A stretch of DNA of 5,062 nt, taken from the NCBI GenBank assembly GCA_029257755.1, contig JARIAP010000046.1, positions 1 to 5,062 on the forward strand, given 5' to 3'. Positions 4,910 through 5,062 of this stretch are shown piece after piece. Numbering within the stretch: the stretch's first letter is position 1; each line of letters starts with the position of its first letter. A program made the position numbers and the translations under genes. This stretch comes from Helicobacter sp. (lineage in GTDB: Bacteria > Campylobacterota > Campylobacteria > Campylobacterales > Helicobacteraceae). The notes below the pieces were generated by a model. The model saw nothing but the letters and a program-made list of their open reading frames with translations, was not told where the DNA came from and made no database searches.

Positions 4910-5062
4910 TTCTACATTTAGTTTTTGGGCTGCATATTTAATTGATAATATAGATAAAATTGTTATTATGCCACAAAAAATGTTATATAATAGTGATAAT
5001 GGATTTGATCCAATGGATAATATGTATGTAAAAGATTGGATAGTAATTGATCATATTTGGGG
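4869..5062 (+). pseudogene. futC: Alpha-1,2-fucosyltransferase, displaced C-terminal portion in the +1 frame, runs off the window
   Basis: In the frame shifted +1 from the gene's start, an open stretch begins after TAG 4866-4868 and continues without a stop to the window end (64 codons). It reads 'ELMRSCKHAIMANSTFSFW', then 'AAYLIDNIDKIVIMPQKM' and 'DWIVIDHIWG'. This is clearly the C-terminal GT11 motif: H. pylori FutC has 'LLMQSCKHGIIANSTYSWW' followed by 'AAYLINN'. The conserved H and S/W positions are intact, so the region has not decayed and the frame loss looks recent, switchable or artefactual. The ATG at 4869 is only the first codon after a stop; no Shine-Dalgarno supports independent translation. 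The true end of the gene lies beyond the window. Confidence 0.85.
4872..4883 (+). repeat. 12-base segment at the fucosyltransferase frame break, possible collapsed direct repeat
   Basis: GAATTAATGAGA reads as the 'GINEI' part of 'FIDGINEI' in the upstream frame and as 'ELMR' of 'ELMRSCKH' in the downstream frame. Both readings are plausible family sequence, so one copy may remain from two direct repeats that lost the DNA between them. This is inference; only one copy is present here. Confidence 0.35.

Noticed and set aside
1..5062. CRISPR arrays, tRNA genes, insertion sequences or a defence system
   Set aside because: No regularly spaced repeats, no cloverleaf-like GC stems, no transposase or nuclease motifs are visible. 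All long frames are accounted for by the genes listed.

Overview
The window is very AT-rich (low GC by eye). It carries a gene set typical of the Campylobacterota, most likely a Helicobacter or a close relative. The evidence is a futalosine-pathway menaquinone prenyltransferase (MqnP), an 81-residue single-RRM protein like H. pylori HP0827, a DUF6115-type membrane protein, and an H. pylori FutC-like alpha-1,2-fucosyltransferase. The one clear promoter has a TATAAT -10 box preceded by phased T-tracts, which also fits this group. The species call is inference. All recognised genes are on the plus strand.

Layout. Positions 2-202 hold the 3' end of a catalase-like heme protein (SrpA type). After a short AT-rich gap comes the small RRM RNA-binding protein (287-532). 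A 140-base gap then holds an AT-only dyad and a strong promoter (606-634). This promoter should drive a tightly packed block of five genes: mqnP (about 675-1553); a 179-residue protein of unknown function with a GTG start (1555-2094); a DUF6115-like membrane/coiled-coil protein (2122-2643); a YhhQ-family queuosine-precursor transporter that overlaps it by 4 bases (2640-3278); and the aspartate/glutamate leucyltransferase bpt (3286-4008). Gaps between these five run from a 4-base overlap to 27 bases, so they look like one transcription unit. They share no single pathway: membrane quinone synthesis, tRNA modification supply, N-degron tagging and two uncharacterised proteins.

A 97-base gap follows, bounded by an 8-bp inverted repeat. 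Then comes a GT11 alpha-1,2-fucosyltransferase gene starting at 4106, probably for decorating lipopolysaccharide or another surface glycan. As given, its frame is broken near 4872-4883: the N-terminal frame stops at 4909, while the conserved C-terminal motif continues in the +1 frame to the end of the window. The break coincides with a 12-base string that reads sensibly as family sequence in both frames, and about ten residues are missing relative to H. pylori FutC. This suggests a deletion between short direct repeats, or else an assembly error. It is the most interesting feature here.

I saw no tRNA, rRNA, CRISPR array, insertion sequence or wholly new system. No gap without a gene exceeds 300 bases.
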